In this document: positions 45,867 through 57,249 of the stretch, one piece after another
Numbering within the stretch: the first letter of the stretch is position 1
How the letters are laid out: every line of letters starts with the position of its first letter
Assembly: GCF_001267925.1 (NCBI RefSeq)
Contig: NZ_CP011409.1
Span: 2,790,001-2,854,000 of the forward strand
Direction: 5' to 3'
DNA length: 64,000 nt
Source: Herbaspirillum hiltneri N3
Lineage (GTDB): Bacteria; Pseudomonadota; Gammaproteobacteria; Burkholderiales; Burkholderiaceae_D
Program-made: the position numbers and the translations under genes
The notes under the pieces: model-generated
What the model saw: the letters and a program-made list of their open reading frames with translations, nothing else
What the model was told of the DNA's origin: nothing
Databases searched by the model: none

Positions 45867-48421
45867 GCCTGGCCCGCTATCGCGCCAAGCGTGATTTCAG
45901 GATCACGCCCGAGCCGCCGCCGGCCACGCGCCGGTCCGGCAAGATGCTCAGCTACTTCATTCAGCGCCATCACGCCCGCGCTTTGCACTACGACTTCCGC
46001 CTCGAAGTGGGCGGCGTGCTCAAAAGCTGGGCGGTGCCGAAAGGTCCCAGCCTGGACCCGCACGACAAGCGCCTGGCGGTGCACGTGGAAGACCATCCCT
46101 ACGACTACGGCAGTTTTGAAGGCCGCATTCCCGAGCACCAGTACGGCGCCGGCGAAGTGGTCCTGTGGGATCGCGGGGAATGGCTGCCGATCGGCGATCC
46201 GGTGGCCGGCTTGAAAAAAGGACACCTGGAATTCGAGCTGCGCGGCGTCAAACTGAACGGGCGCTGGAACCTGGTGCGCATGGGCAAGCCCGCAGAAAAA
46301 GACAGCAAGAGCAAGGAAAACTGGCTGTTGATCAAGGAAAAGGACGACGCCGCACGCGAAGGCAAACAGGCCGACATCACCGGCTTGCGGCCGGAAAGCG
46401 TAGCGGATGCACTGCCTCCCAAGGCCGTAAAACCTGCAGCCAAGGCGGCTGAAACAACGCCGAAAAACCGCCGGAACGCACATCGCGCCGCCATGCCGGC
46501 CAAGCTCGACGTCCAGCTGGCGACGCTGGCCGAACACGCACCCGACGGCGACGAATGGCTCAGCGAAATGAAGTTCGACGGCTATCGCGGGTTGTGCCGC
46601 ATCGAGGGCGGCGAGGCGCGCATCTTTACGCGCGAGCATCTCGACTGGAGCAAGCGCTGGCCGCAACTGACCCAGGCGCTGGCCGCGCTTGACGTCGATG
46701 AAGCCTGGATCGACGGGGAAGTGGTGGCATTGCTGGAGGGCGGCAGCATCAGTTTCGAAGCCTTGCAGGACCAGGCCGGCTATGGCGGAGTAACGTTGGC
46801 CCTGTACGTGTTCGACCTGCTGTGGCTCAACGGCGAGGACTTGCGCGACACGCCGCTGCTGGAGCGCAAGCGCCGGCTGCGCGAAGTGGTGCCGGGGGTG
46901 GACGGCAGCGGGCTGATCCGTTTCAGCGAACATATCGTCGGCGACGCCGCCGAAGTCTATCGCCACGCCTGCCTGCACGGCATGGAGGGTACCGTGGTCA
47001 AGCGCATCGATGCCGCCTATGCGGGGCGGCGCGACCGCAGCTGGCTCAAGCTCAAGTGCGCGCTGCGCCAGGAATTCGTCATCGCCGGCTATACCGATCC
47101 GGCCGGCAGCCGAGTCGGCTTCGGCGCTTTGCTGGTGGGCGTGCATGATGCAGCAACCGGAGAGTTGCACTACGCCGGACGCGTCGGAACCGGCTTCGAC
47201 GACCGCAATCTGGCGCAACTGCTCAAGCGCTTCAAAACCCTGGAGCGCGATCAGCCGGCCTTCGTCGATCCGCCGCGCGGCCGGCTGGCGCATGGCGTGC
47301 ACTGGCTGGCGCCGAAGCTGGTGGCGGAGGTGAAGTTCGCGCAGTGGACCAAATCCGGCATCCTGCGTCACGGCGCGTTCGTGGCGTTGCGCGAGGACAA
47401 GAAGGCCGGCGACATCGTGCGCGAGAGGAAGGACGCTACGCCTGATGTTCCTGATGCTCCTGATGCGACGGCAGCGTCAGGAAAATCCTGCAAATCCGCG
47501 AAGGCCGGATCTGCAGGCGGCGTTATCGCAGGCGTGCGCCTCACCCATCCCGACAAGTTGCTGTTCACTGATCCGCACCTGAGCAAACGCGATCTCGCCG
47601 AATACTACGCCAGCATCGCCGACTGGCTGCTGCCACACGTGCAGCGACGCCCGATGACCATGGTGCGCTGTCCCGACGGCAGTGCCGGCAAGTGCTTCTT
47701 CCAGCGCCATCTGGGCCAGGGAGCGCCTGACGCCGTGGAGAAGATCGAGGTCCCGGAAGGCAAGGGCAGCGCCGACTACATGATGGTCAACGATGTTGCC
47801 GGACTGGTCGCTACCGTCCAGATGGGCGTATTGGAACTGCATACCTGGGGCTCGCGCGAGGGCAAGCTGACGCAACCGGACCGGGTCGTCTTCGATCTCG
47901 ATCCGGCGCCGGACGTCCCGTGGGGCAAGGTGGTTGACGGCGCCCGGCTGGTGCACGGCTTGCTGGAAGAAATCGGCTTGCGCAGTTTCGTCAAGACCTC
48001 GGGCGGCAAGGGCTTGCACGTGGTCGTACCGATCGTGCCGGAACAGGACTGGGATGTTGTCAAGGAATGGTCGCGTAGCCTCGCCACGCACATGGCGGAA
48101 GTACTGCCGGATTACTTCACTGCAAAGATGGCGAAGGTGGCGCGCAACGGCAAGATCTACATCGATTACCTGCGCAACGGGATAGGAGCCACCACCGTCG
48201 CCGCGTATTCGCCGCGAGCGCGGCCGGGAGCACCGGTGTCGGTACCGCTGACCTGGGATGAATTGAGCGCCAGGACAAAGGCAGACAGCTTCAATGTCGC
48301 CACCGTGCCGAAACGGCTGGCCTCGCTCAAGCGCGATCCCTGGCATGACTATGCCGGTACGAAACAGCGCCTAACCAAGAAGATTTTGTCGTTGTTCCCT
48401 ACTGAAGAGGAGTCAGCATGA
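45863..48421 (+). CDS. ligD: Multifunctional ATP-dependent DNA ligase LigD
   Basis: 852 residues in the order phosphoesterase, ligase, polymerase. PE domain (about 30-165): HHARALHYDFRLEVGG and EHQYGAGEVVLWD. Ligase (about 215-525): nucleotidyl lysine K237 in EMKFDGYRG. Polymerase/primase (about 555-840): catalytic D678 and D680 in VFDLDPAPD, and SGGKGLHVVVPI. It cleans, fills and seals ends held by Ku. The ligase-polymerase linker holds a PDVPDAPDA stretch encoded by three copies of a 9-bp repeat. It overlaps the next small gene by 4 bp. Confidence 0.96.
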   Translation: MSLARYRAKRDFRITPEPPPATRRSGKMLSYFIQRHHARALHYDFRLEVGGVLKSWAVPKGPSLDPHDKRLAVHVEDHPYDYGSFEGRIPEHQYGAGEVVLWDRGEWLPIGDPVAGLKKGHLEFELRGVKLNGRWNLVRMGKPAEKDSKSKENWLLIKEKDDAAREGKQADITGLRPESVADALPPKAVKPAAKAAETTPKNRRNAHRAAMPAKLDVQLATLAEHAPDGDEWLSEMKFDGYRGLCRIEGGEARIFTREHLDWSKRWPQLTQALAALDVDEAWIDGEVVALLEGGSISFEALQDQAGYGGVTLALYVFDLLWLNGEDLRDTPLLERKRRLREVVPGVDGSGLIRFSEHIVGDAAEVYRHACLHGMEGTVVKRIDAAYAGRRDRSWLKLKCALRQEFVIAGYTDPAGSRVGFGALLVGVHDAATGELHYAGRVGTGFDDRNLAQLLKRFKTLERDQPAFVDPPRGRLAHGVHWLAPKLVAEVKFAQWTKSGILRHGAFVALREDKKAGDIVRERKDATPDVPDAPDATAASGKSCKSAKAGSAGGVIAGVRLTHPDKLLFTDPHLSKRDLAEYYASIADWLLPHVQRRPMTMVRCPDGSAGKCFFQRHLGQGAPDAVEKIEVPEGKGSADYMMVNDVAGLVATVQMGVLELHTWGSREGKLTQPDRVVFDLDPAPDVPWGKVVDGARLVHGLLEEIGLRSFVKTSGGKGLHVVVPIVPEQDWDVVKEWSRSLATHMAEVLPDYFTAKMAKVARNGKIYIDYLRNGIGATTVAAYSPRARPGAPVSVPLTWDELSARTKADSFNVATVPKRLASLKRDPWHDYAGTKQRLTKKILSLFPTEEESA

Positions 48422-48660
48422 GCATCCCTGTCGACCTGCCCGGCGGCGAATTCCTGCCGGAGCTTACCAGCCCATCCCTGCAAGCCGGCATCGCGCGTCT
48501 GGGGCCCTCGCAATACCGGGGCATCGTGCTCGTGGATGGCGGCTACCAGCCCAGCTACAGTTGCCTGGAAATCCGGGCGACCGAGCTGGCCGCGATCAGC
48601 GACGCCCAGGAATTCATCGCCATGCAAGCTGCCGAAAACGCTAAACAGCGCCGTGACTGA
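48418..48660 (+). CDS. Small protein coupled to ligD
   Basis: 80 residues, ATG overlapping the ligD stop (4 bp), with GAGGAG 7 nt upstream. It is soluble, with no cysteine pair or membrane helix motif; LARLGPSQYRG-like and VLVDGGYQPSYSCLEIRATEL segments suggest a small alpha/beta fold. I do not recognise a family. Position as third gene of a ku-ligD operon suggests a link to end joining, unproven. Confidence 0.65.
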   Translation: MSIPVDLPGGEFLPELTSPSLQAGIARLGPSQYRGIVLVDGGYQPSYSCLEIRATELAAISDAQEFIAMQAAENAKQRRD

Positions 48661-48675
48661 TCCTGCGCTGCCGGT

Positions 48676-51600
48676 TCAGGCCGGTTCAGCATCCGGTGCG
48701 GCGCCGGCAATCAGATTGCCAAGCACGCCGGCAGAGACCTCGGACGCAGCCGCGGAGGCAGCCAGCGTGCTGCGGATCAGTTCTTCCACGACATCGATAT
48801 CGACCGGCTTGACCAGGTGATGATCGAAGCCGGCCTGCAGCGAGCGCAGCTTGTCGCTTGCCTGGCCGTATCCGGTCAGCGCGATCAGCCGGATGCCGTC
48901 CAGTTGCGGCATGGCGCGCAGATGGCCGGCGACTTCGTAGCCGTCCATGATGGGCAGGCCGATGTCCAGCAAGGCGATGCGCGGTGTGAAATCCTTGACG
49001 ATGTCCAGCGCCGACGGTCCGTCATAGGCGATGCGGATTTCATGTCCTTGCATGGTCAGGAGTTCGCCGAGGATTTGCGCGGCGTCCAGGTTGTCGTCGA
49101 CGATCAGGATGGCGCAGCCTTTTTCCGCCGGTTGCAGGTCGTGCAGGCTGTCGGGAGTCAAGGGCAGCAATATCGGCGTGGCGTCGCTGAGGACGGCCGG
49201 CAGCTTGATCGTGAACACGCTGCCCGCGCCCGGACCGGCGCTAAATACATGCACTGAACCTCCATGCAATTCCGTCAGGCTGCGCACGATCGCCAGGCCG
49301 AGTCCGAGGCCGCCGCCGGCGCGATCGATCGCCTGGGTTTCCTGGGCGAACATTTCGAATACGTGCGGCAGCATATTCGGGCGAATGCCGATGCCGTTGT
49401 CACGTACGTCCACCACGATCTGGTTGTTGTCGAGCCTGGCGTCGACGCTGATGTGGCCGCGGTTTTCGGTGTACTTGCAGGCATTGGTCAGCAGGTTGGC
49501 GAGCACCTGGGTCAGACGCTCCGGGTCGGCGTGCACGTGCAGGCCTTGTGCCGGTACGTTGAGGGTGAGGCGGTGCTGACGCTCTTCCAGCAGCGGACTG
49601 GCGGTCTCGACGGCCTTGGAGATGATGTCGGCGATTTCGAGTTTCTTTTTCTGCAGGTTGATCTTGCCCTGCGCCACCCGCGAGACGTCCAGCAAGTCGT
49701 CTACCAGCCGCACCAGGTGGCGCGCCTGGCGTTCGATCACGCTGCATTCCTTTTCCATCCCGCCTCCGCCGCGCAGGCGCATCAGGTGCACCGCCGTGAG
49801 AATCGGCGTGAGGGGATTGCGCAGTTCATGGCCGAGCATGGCGAGGAATTCATCCTTGGTGCGGTTGGCGACTTCCGCCGCCTGGCGCGCGCGCGTCAGC
49901 TCGGTGACTTCGAAGGCCACTACCGCAATGCCTTCAATGCTGCCGTCGGTCTTGAGCATCGGCTGATAGACGAAATCGAAGAAGCGTTCTTCCGCCGCCC
50001 CCGGGCTGCGCCGCAGCATCACTCCCAGGGACCGGCCGATGTAGGGCTCGGCAGAACGATACACTTTGTCGAGCAGCTCGAGCACCACCTGGCCTTCCAG
50101 TTCAGGCAGCGATTCGCGCACGGTGCGACCGATGATGGGGCGGTTGCCGACCAGCTCCTGATAGGGCGTATTGGCCAGTTCGAAGACGTGATTGGGGCCG
50201 CGCGTGATGGCGATGGCCACCGGCGCCTGGGCGAAAATCGTGGCCATGCGGTCGGCATGGCGTTTCTCCATGGCGCGGATCTGCGAACGCAGCAGCATGG
50301 ATTCGATCCTGGTAATCAGCTCGCGGCTGGAAAACGGCTTGACCAGATAATCGTCTGCACCCGCGGCGATACCTTCCAGCCGCGCCTCTTCGCCGGCACG
50401 CGCCGACAGCAGGAGAAAGGGAATATCCTTGCTGGCGTCTTCGCTGCGCAGCGCATTCAGCAGTCCGAAGCCGTCGAGCTGCGGCATCATGACGTCGGAC
50501 AGGATCAGGTCGGGCGGATTGGCGCGCACCGACTCCAGCGCCTCGGCGCCGTTGCCGACAGCCTCGACGCGCCAGTGCGATTGCAGCAGGTTGCACAGGT
50601 ATTCGCGCATGTCGGCGTTGTCGTCGGCGACCAGGATGCGGGCGCCGGCCGACGGCAGGGGATTGGTGCGGATGCGGTCGGCGCCGATCGTCTCTTCGGC
50701 TTCGATGGCAGTACTTGTTTTCGCACCGCTCCAGCGATCCGCTTCGGCGGCGTAGGCATCCGCCAGCGGACTCAGGCTGACCGGGTCGGCGGAGTCGACC
50801 ACGCGCTCGGCCGGCAGATGATCGCGTCCGGCCGGGATCGTCAGCGTGAACGACGATCCCTGGTCCAGATCGCTGTCGACACCGATGGCGCCGCCCTGCA
50901 GCGTGACGAGATCGCGCACCAGTGCCAGGCCGATGCCGGAGCCTTCATGGGTGCGCGATTGCGAACCTTCGACGCGATGGAAACGCTTGAACACCAGCGG
51001 CAACTGTTCACGGGCGATGCCGACGCCGGTGTCGCTGACGGTCAGGCTGACGTGGTCGCCGTGACCGCGCAGGCGGATGCCGATCTTGCCGGCGAAGGTG
51101 AACTTGAAGGCGTTGGAGAGCAGGTTGAGGACGATTTTTTCCCACATGCCCGGATCGACCCAGGTCGCTTCGCTCAAGGGCGGGCAATCCACCTCGAATC
51201 TCAGTCCCGCGCCTTCGATGGTCGAGCGGAAGGTGCTGGCGAGGTCGGCCGTAAATGCCGCCAGGTCGATCTGCACATACGAGGCCTGCGTGCGGCCGGC
51301 CTGGGTGCGCGAAAAATCGAGCAGGGTATTCACCAGCCGTTGCAAGCGCAGGGCATTGCGGCGGAGCATTTCGGCGCGCTCCTGCTGCGCTGCAGGCAGG
51401 CTGTGTTCCTTGTCGGCCAGCATGTCGTTCAGCGGCCCCAGCATCAGCGTAAGCGGCGTGCGGAATTCGTGGCTGACGTTGCTGAAGAAAGTGGTCTTGG
51501 CCTGGTCCAGTTCGGCCAGCAGGTCGGCGCGCTGTTTTTCCGCTTCGGCGGAGCGCGCGTTCTGGATGGCGATGCCGATCTGGCCCGCCAGCAAATCGAA

Positions 51601-52569
51601 GAAGGTCTGGTAGTCCTCATCCAGCTGGCGAGTCGGATTGACGCCGCAGATCAGTACGCCGATCGGGTGTTCTTGTCCCGGCGTCTGCAGCGGCAGCATC
51701 ACCGCCTGCTGCAGATGCTGGTCGGCCAGACCGGGCGGTAGCGTATCGACCGCGCTGATGTCGATCAGGATTTTGCCGCTGGCGCCGAGCGCTTGTTCGA
51801 ACGGCCAGAAGGAGGTCGCTGTGCCGGCATCAGCATCAGCATCAGCGGCGCCGACAACCACGCCCGCGGGAGCAACCGGGTCGAGCGCTGCGACGCGCAC
51901 GCGCTGTTCCAGCAGCACCTGGCGACGGCTGCAATCGGCCAGATACAACAGGGCGAACGGGATATCGTCGGGATTGTCGGCCAGGATTGCGGCGGCGGCG
52001 GCGCAAGCGCCTGCGGTGGTCCGCTCGACCAGCGCCCCCCGCGCCAGGTCGGACAGCGTGCGCAGGCGACGGGCGTTGAGGTGCTTGGAGGTCATTTCCG
52101 CGTTGGTGCAGAACAGGCCCCCGACTTTGCCGGACTCGTCGCGGATCGGACTGTAGGAAAAGGAAAAGTAGTTTTCCTCCAGGCCGTATTCGCGATTCAT
52201 GAACAGCCGGATATCGTCCACCAGGGTCGCTTCGGCGTGATGGAACACCTTGTCCGCCAGCGGGCCGCAGATATCCCAGATTTCCGCCCAGACTTCGGCG
52301 GCGGGGCGCCCCAGCGCTGAAGGATGCTTGGATTCGCTGAGTACGGCGATGTAGGCGTCGTTGTAGAAAAAGGTGATGTCTTCGCCCCAGCCCAGCCACA
52401 TGGGCTGTCGCGAATTGATCATCAGGCTGATGGAGGTCTTCAGGCTTTGCGGCCAGTTGCCAATGGGCCCGAGCGGGGTGGCGGACCAGTCATGTTCCAG
52501 TATCAGTCGTCCCATGGTCCCCGGACCCTGGAGAAAACTGTACTGCGTCAATGCGGCGTCAAGCTTCAT
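48676..52569 (-). CDS. Hybrid sensor histidine kinase with two kinase and two receiver modules
   Basis: 1297 residues. Order seen: PAS (about 20-150), GAF (about 165-345), HisKA/HATPase 1 (NVSHEFRTPLT), receiver 1 (ILVADDNADMREYL, SDVMMPQLDG), PAS (about 815-935), HisKA/HATPase 2 (LAMLGHELRNPLTPI), receiver 2 (ILIVDDNLDAAQIL, LLDIGLPIMDG). No membrane helix is apparent, so it is a cytoplasmic sensor. There is no output domain, so it must pass phosphate on or be a sink; the nearby lone receivers are candidate partners. An Asp/Ala run in the GAF region comes from a GCATCA-type repeat. AGAGG precedes the start. Confidence 0.92.
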   Translation of the reverse strand: MKLDAALTQYSFLQGPGTMGRLILEHDWSATPLGPIGNWPQSLKTSISLMINSRQPMWLGWGEDITFFYNDAYIAVLSESKHPSALGRPAAEVWAEIWDICGPLADKVFHHAEATLVDDIRLFMNREYGLEENYFSFSYSPIRDESGKVGGLFCTNAEMTSKHLNARRLRTLSDLARGALVERTTAGACAAAAAILADNPDDIPFALLYLADCSRRQVLLEQRVRVAALDPVAPAGVVVGAADADADAGTATSFWPFEQALGASGKILIDISAVDTLPPGLADQHLQQAVMLPLQTPGQEHPIGVLICGVNPTRQLDEDYQTFFDLLAGQIGIAIQNARSAEAEKQRADLLAELDQAKTTFFSNVSHEFRTPLTLMLGPLNDMLADKEHSLPAAQQERAEMLRRNALRLQRLVNTLLDFSRTQAGRTQASYVQIDLAAFTADLASTFRSTIEGAGLRFEVDCPPLSEATWVDPGMWEKIVLNLLSNAFKFTFAGKIGIRLRGHGDHVSLTVSDTGVGIAREQLPLVFKRFHRVEGSQSRTHEGSGIGLALVRDLVTLQGGAIGVDSDLDQGSSFTLTIPAGRDHLPAERVVDSADPVSLSPLADAYAAEADRWSGAKTSTAIEAEETIGADRIRTNPLPSAGARILVADDNADMREYLCNLLQSHWRVEAVGNGAEALESVRANPPDLILSDVMMPQLDGFGLLNALRSEDASKDIPFLLLSARAGEEARLEGIAAGADDYLVKPFSSRELITRIESMLLRSQIRAMEKRHADRMATIFAQAPVAIAITRGPNHVFELANTPYQELVGNRPIIGRTVRESLPELEGQVVLELLDKVYRSAEPYIGRSLGVMLRRSPGAAEERFFDFVYQPMLKTDGSIEGIAVVAFEVTELTRARQAAEVANRTKDEFLAMLGHELRNPLTPILTAVHLMRLRGGGGMEKECSVIERQARHLVRLVDDLLDVSRVAQGKINLQKKKLEIADIISKAVETASPLLEERQHRLTLNVPAQGLHVHADPERLTQVLANLLTNACKYTENRGHISVDARLDNNQIVVDVRDNGIGIRPNMLPHVFEMFAQETQAIDRAGGGLGLGLAIVRSLTELHGGSVHVFSAGPGAGSVFTIKLPAVLSDATPILLPLTPDSLHDLQPAEKGCAILIVDDNLDAAQILGELLTMQGHEIRIAYDGPSALDIVKDFTPRIALLDIGLPIMDGYEVAGHLRAMPQLDGIRLIALTGYGQASDKLRSLQAGFDHHLVKPVDIDVVEELIRSTLAASAAASEVSAGVLGNLIAGAAPDAEPA

Positions 52570-52837
52570 GTGCAGCCTCTGTATTCACCATGGTGAAGTG
52601 CTTTTTTTGGATTTGGGAAGAACGCATCTCACGCCTGTTGATGAAATGCGTTCTGGTGAATCTTCCGACCCGAGGAATCGGTCTCCGGCGAACACGTGTA
52701 TGGAAAGGTGCAAGCGGCAGAGGGATATCTTCGCTTGCTATGTTACGAAGAAATGGGAAAAAAGGGGCGTTTGCGGCGAGCGCAGCAAACTTTCTTACCG
52801 GGGATTCAGTGTTTGTCCTACGCCGGGAATTGGTATT

Positions 52838-55003
52838 TCAGCCACGCTTTGCCGTGGCCTCCCATTCACCCAGCCATCCGGAAAATGCGTCGGCGTGCAT
52901 CGGTCGCGCAATGCCGTAGCCTTGCGCCAGTTCGCAACCCATCTTGAGGAGCTTGACGGCGTGCTGCTCGCTCTCGACGCCTTCGGCGATGACCTTGCGT
53001 CCGAACGCCTTGGCCAGGCCGATCACGCCGCGCACGATGGCGAGATCTTCATGATCGCTCAGCATGTCGCGCACGAAGCTCTGGTCGATCTTCAGCGTGC
53101 AGGCCGGCAGGCGCTTGAGATAGGTCAGCGACGAATAGCCGGTGCCGAAGTCGTCGATCGAAAACTGCACGCCGAGCTCGCGGCATGATTGCATCACGCG
53201 CGACACCGCTTCGATGTCATGCATGGCGCTGGTTTCGAGGATCTCGAGCTCCAGGTCGCAGGGCGCGATGTGCGGATAACGCGCCAGCAATTCCTGCATC
53301 ACAGCCGGAAAGCGCGTGTCCTGCAACTGGTTCGGCGCCAGGTTGATGCTGACCGGCATGCGGATGCCGGCTTGCCGCCATTGCTCCATCTGCGCCAACG
53401 CATTGGAGGCCACCCAGATGCCGATGTCTTCGTTGAGATGATGTCCTTCGATCAGCGGCAGGAACAGCGCTGGCGCCAGCAGGCCGCGCTCCGGATGCTG
53501 CCAGCGCAGCAGTGCTTCGACGCCGACCACGGTGCGGGTTTTCATGTTCACCTTGGGCTGGTAGTGCAGCACCAGTTCGTCGTTCTCCAGCGCTTCGGCC
53601 AGGCGCCGGACGTAGACATGACGGCTCTTGCCTTCGGCCTCGCGGGGAGCGTCGAACAGATGGTAGCGATTCTTGCCGGCCTGTTTGGCCTCGTACATGG
53701 CGAGGTCGGCGTGGCGCATCAGCTGGTCTTCGCTGACGTCGTCATAGGGATAGGTCGTCACGCCGATGCTGGCCGTCACTTCCAGATGCTTGTCGCCGAT
53801 CTGGACCGGGATGGCGCAGGCCTTGAGAATGCGTTCGAGCAAGCGTTTGAGCTTGGCATTGCTGTCGATGTCGACCAGCACCGCGACGAACTCGTCGCCG
53901 CCGATCCGGGCCAGCGTGTCGGTGTCGCGCAAGGTGCCGACGATGCGTTCGGATATCGCCACCAGCAGCGCGTCGCCGACGTCATGGCCATGCAGGTCGT
54001 TGATCAGCTTGAAACCGTCGAGGTCCAGATACAGCACGGCGAGCGGCTTGCCGCTGCGTTTGCTGAGCGCGATGGCCTGCCGCAGACGGTCCGACAGCAG
54101 CAGCCGGTTGGGCAGGTCGGTGAGCGCATCGAAATGCGCCAGGTGTTCGAGTTCTTCCTGCTGGCGGCGCAGCATGGTGATGTCGCGCGCAATACTGGAC
54201 GCGCCGACGATATTGCCTTCCCGATCGCGGATCGGCGAGATGGTCGCCGACACATGGATGCGTTTGCCGTTTTTGTGGATGCGCACGGTTTCAAAGTGTT
54301 CGACCTTTTCTCCGGCCAGGATCTTGTTGAGAATGAACGCCTCTTCCTCGAGGCGTTCTGCCGGGAACAGGCGCAGCATGGGTTGGCCCAGCATTTCTGC
54401 CTCGGTGTAGCCGAAGATGGTCTCGGCGGCGCGGTTCCAGCTGCTGATGCGGCCGTGCATGGTTTTCGAGATGATGGCATCGTCGGAACTGTCGACCAGT
54501 GCGCGGAACTGTTCCGCAGCGCCTTCCAGCCTGAGCTGGTTGCTGATGTTGCGGGCGATCTTGGAGGTGCCGACGACATTGCCGTCTTCGTCGCACACCG
54601 GCGAAATGGATACCGACACAGGCACTTTCGAGCCGTCCTTGTGAATGCGTATGGTTTCAAACGGCGCGACCTGCTCGCCGTTGAGGATGCGTTCGAGGAT
54701 GTAATACTCTTCGTCCAGGCGCTCGATCGGGAACAGGCGCAGCATCTGGAGGCCAAGCATTTCCTTTTCGGTATAGCCGAAGAGGCGTTCGGCGCCTTCA
54801 TTCCAGCTGGTGACGATGCCGTTGAGGGTCTTGCCGATGATGGCATCGCCCGAAGATCGAACGATGGCCTGGAAGCGATCGTCGCCGAGGCGTTTGCCGA
54901 CCGGGACCGATATCGGTTTGAGCCGCAGTTTGGGCGGCCGCCGGTGCTGCATGCCGCCGTTGCTGCGGGCAGCGGAAACGCTTTCGCATTGACGGGTTTT
55001 CAT
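52838..55003 (-). CDS. PAS-PAS-GGDEF-EAL c-di-GMP signalling protein
   Basis: 721 residues from ATG 55003 (AAAGGA 8 nt upstream). Two tandem, closely similar PAS domains with PAC motifs (about 45-160 and 170-285) precede a GGDEF domain with intact GGDEF (RIGGDEFVAVL) and an EAL domain (EALLRWQHPERG, later DDFGTGYSSLTYLKRLP and EGVESEQ). Both catalytic signatures are intact, so it may make or break c-di-GMP, or be conditionally bifunctional. No membrane helix. The two PAS repeats probably arose by internal duplication. Confidence 0.93.
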   Translation of the reverse strand: MKTRQCESVSAARSNGGMQHRRPPKLRLKPISVPVGKRLGDDRFQAIVRSSGDAIIGKTLNGIVTSWNEGAERLFGYTEKEMLGLQMLRLFPIERLDEEYYILERILNGEQVAPFETIRIHKDGSKVPVSVSISPVCDEDGNVVGTSKIARNISNQLRLEGAAEQFRALVDSSDDAIISKTMHGRISSWNRAAETIFGYTEAEMLGQPMLRLFPAERLEEEAFILNKILAGEKVEHFETVRIHKNGKRIHVSATISPIRDREGNIVGASSIARDITMLRRQQEELEHLAHFDALTDLPNRLLLSDRLRQAIALSKRSGKPLAVLYLDLDGFKLINDLHGHDVGDALLVAISERIVGTLRDTDTLARIGGDEFVAVLVDIDSNAKLKRLLERILKACAIPVQIGDKHLEVTASIGVTTYPYDDVSEDQLMRHADLAMYEAKQAGKNRYHLFDAPREAEGKSRHVYVRRLAEALENDELVLHYQPKVNMKTRTVVGVEALLRWQHPERGLLAPALFLPLIEGHHLNEDIGIWVASNALAQMEQWRQAGIRMPVSINLAPNQLQDTRFPAVMQELLARYPHIAPCDLELEILETSAMHDIEAVSRVMQSCRELGVQFSIDDFGTGYSSLTYLKRLPACTLKIDQSFVRDMLSDHEDLAIVRGVIGLAKAFGRKVIAEGVESEQHAVKLLKMGCELAQGYGIARPMHADAFSGWLGEWEATAKRG

Positions 55004-55213
55004 GGACGCAATCCTTTGCTTTGCAAGGCGGACAAACGGGGATGTAGCGAGACTGTGAGCGGATGGTACGCGGGGCTGCGCCATGCTTGTATCGGGATTT
55101 TCCTGAACGGACGCTGACGCGGCGCGGAGCAGGGCGCGGTCGCGTTGCTGAAAATGTTTTACTATCTGAAGAGCAACAAATCCCGTACCCGCCCAGCCAC
55201 TGATGGAGAGAAC

Positions 55214-56179
55214 ATGCCTGAGCTTCCCGATTACAGCGACGTAGTCGCCGCCACCGGCCGCATCGCCGGCCATGCTAACAAGACGCCGGTGCTGACTTCG
55301 CGTACGGCCGATGCCGAGATCGGCGGGCAGGTTTTCTTCAAGTGTGAAAATTTCCAGCGCATGGGCGCGTTCAAGTTCCGCGGCGCCATGAATGCGCTGA
55401 TGCGCTTCACGCCGGAGCAGCGCAACGACGGCGTGGTGACGTTTTCATCGGGCAACCATGCACAGGCAATTGCGCTGGCGGCGCACCAGCTCGGCATGCC
55501 GGCCACCATCGTGATGCCGGAAGACGCGCCCGAAGCCAAGGTGGCCGCCACGCGCGGATACGGCGGCAAGGTGGTACGTTTCAACCGCTATACCGAAAAC
55601 CGCGAAGAGATTTGCGCCGCGCTGGCGGAGAAGCACGGCCTGACCATGATTCCGCCCTACGACCATCCCGACGTGATCAGCGGACAGGGCACCGCCGTCA
55701 AGGAACTGATCGAGGAAACCGGACCGCTGGATGCGCTGTTCGTCTGCCTCGGCGGCGGCGGGCTGCTGTCGGGCTCCTTGCTGGCTGCCAAGGCCTTGTC
55801 GCCCGATTGCCAGACGTATGGCGTCGAGCCGGAAGCCGGCGACGACGCGCTGCAATCCTTGCGTGCCGGCAAGATCATCCACATCGACACGCCGAAGACC
55901 ATCGCCGACGGCGCCCAGACCCAGCATCTCGGTCATTACACGTTCGAGATCATCCGCCGTGATGTGACCGACATCCTGACCGTCAGCGACAACGAGCTGG
56001 TGGCATGCATGCGTTTCTATGCGGAGCGCATGAAGATGATCGTCGAGCCGACCGGCTGCCTCAGCTTCGCCGCCGTGCGCAAGATGAAGGCGCAGCTCAA
56101 GGGCAAACGCATCGGCGTCATCGTCAGCGGCGGCAATGTCGACCTGGCCAAACTGTCGGGCTATTTTGCCGCGACCTGA
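55214..56179 (+). CDS. PLP-dependent threonine/serine dehydratase (threo-3-hydroxyaspartate type)
   Basis: 321 residues from ATG 55214 (GGAGAG 3 nt upstream; the upstream ATG at 55145 has no site). Fold type II PLP enzyme: Schiff-base K54 in GAFKFRGAMNAL, SSGNHAQA phosphate-side loop, and the tetraglycine loop LGGGGLLSG. There is no ACT regulatory domain, so it is not biosynthetic IlvA. Length and the motif set fit serine racemase/threo-3-hydroxyaspartate ammonia-lyase relatives, giving oxaloacetate or 2-oxobutyrate plus ammonia. Confidence 0.82.
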   Translation: MPELPDYSDVVAATGRIAGHANKTPVLTSRTADAEIGGQVFFKCENFQRMGAFKFRGAMNALMRFTPEQRNDGVVTFSSGNHAQAIALAAHQLGMPATIVMPEDAPEAKVAATRGYGGKVVRFNRYTENREEICAALAEKHGLTMIPPYDHPDVISGQGTAVKELIEETGPLDALFVCLGGGGLLSGSLLAAKALSPDCQTYGVEPEAGDDALQSLRAGKIIHIDTPKTIADGAQTQHLGHYTFEIIRRDVTDILTVSDNELVACMRFYAERMKMIVEPTGCLSFAAVRKMKAQLKGKRIGVIVSGGNVDLAKLSGYFAAT

Positions 56180-57241
<1,062 letters not shown>

Positions 57242-57249
57242 ACAGGCGC

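Noticed and set aside
49264..51741. 825-codon open frame antisense to the hybrid kinase
   Set aside because: Same artefact; sense frame has complete kinase and receiver motifs.
53189..55117. 642-codon open frame antisense to the GGDEF-EAL gene
   Set aside because: Composition shadow without domain pattern.
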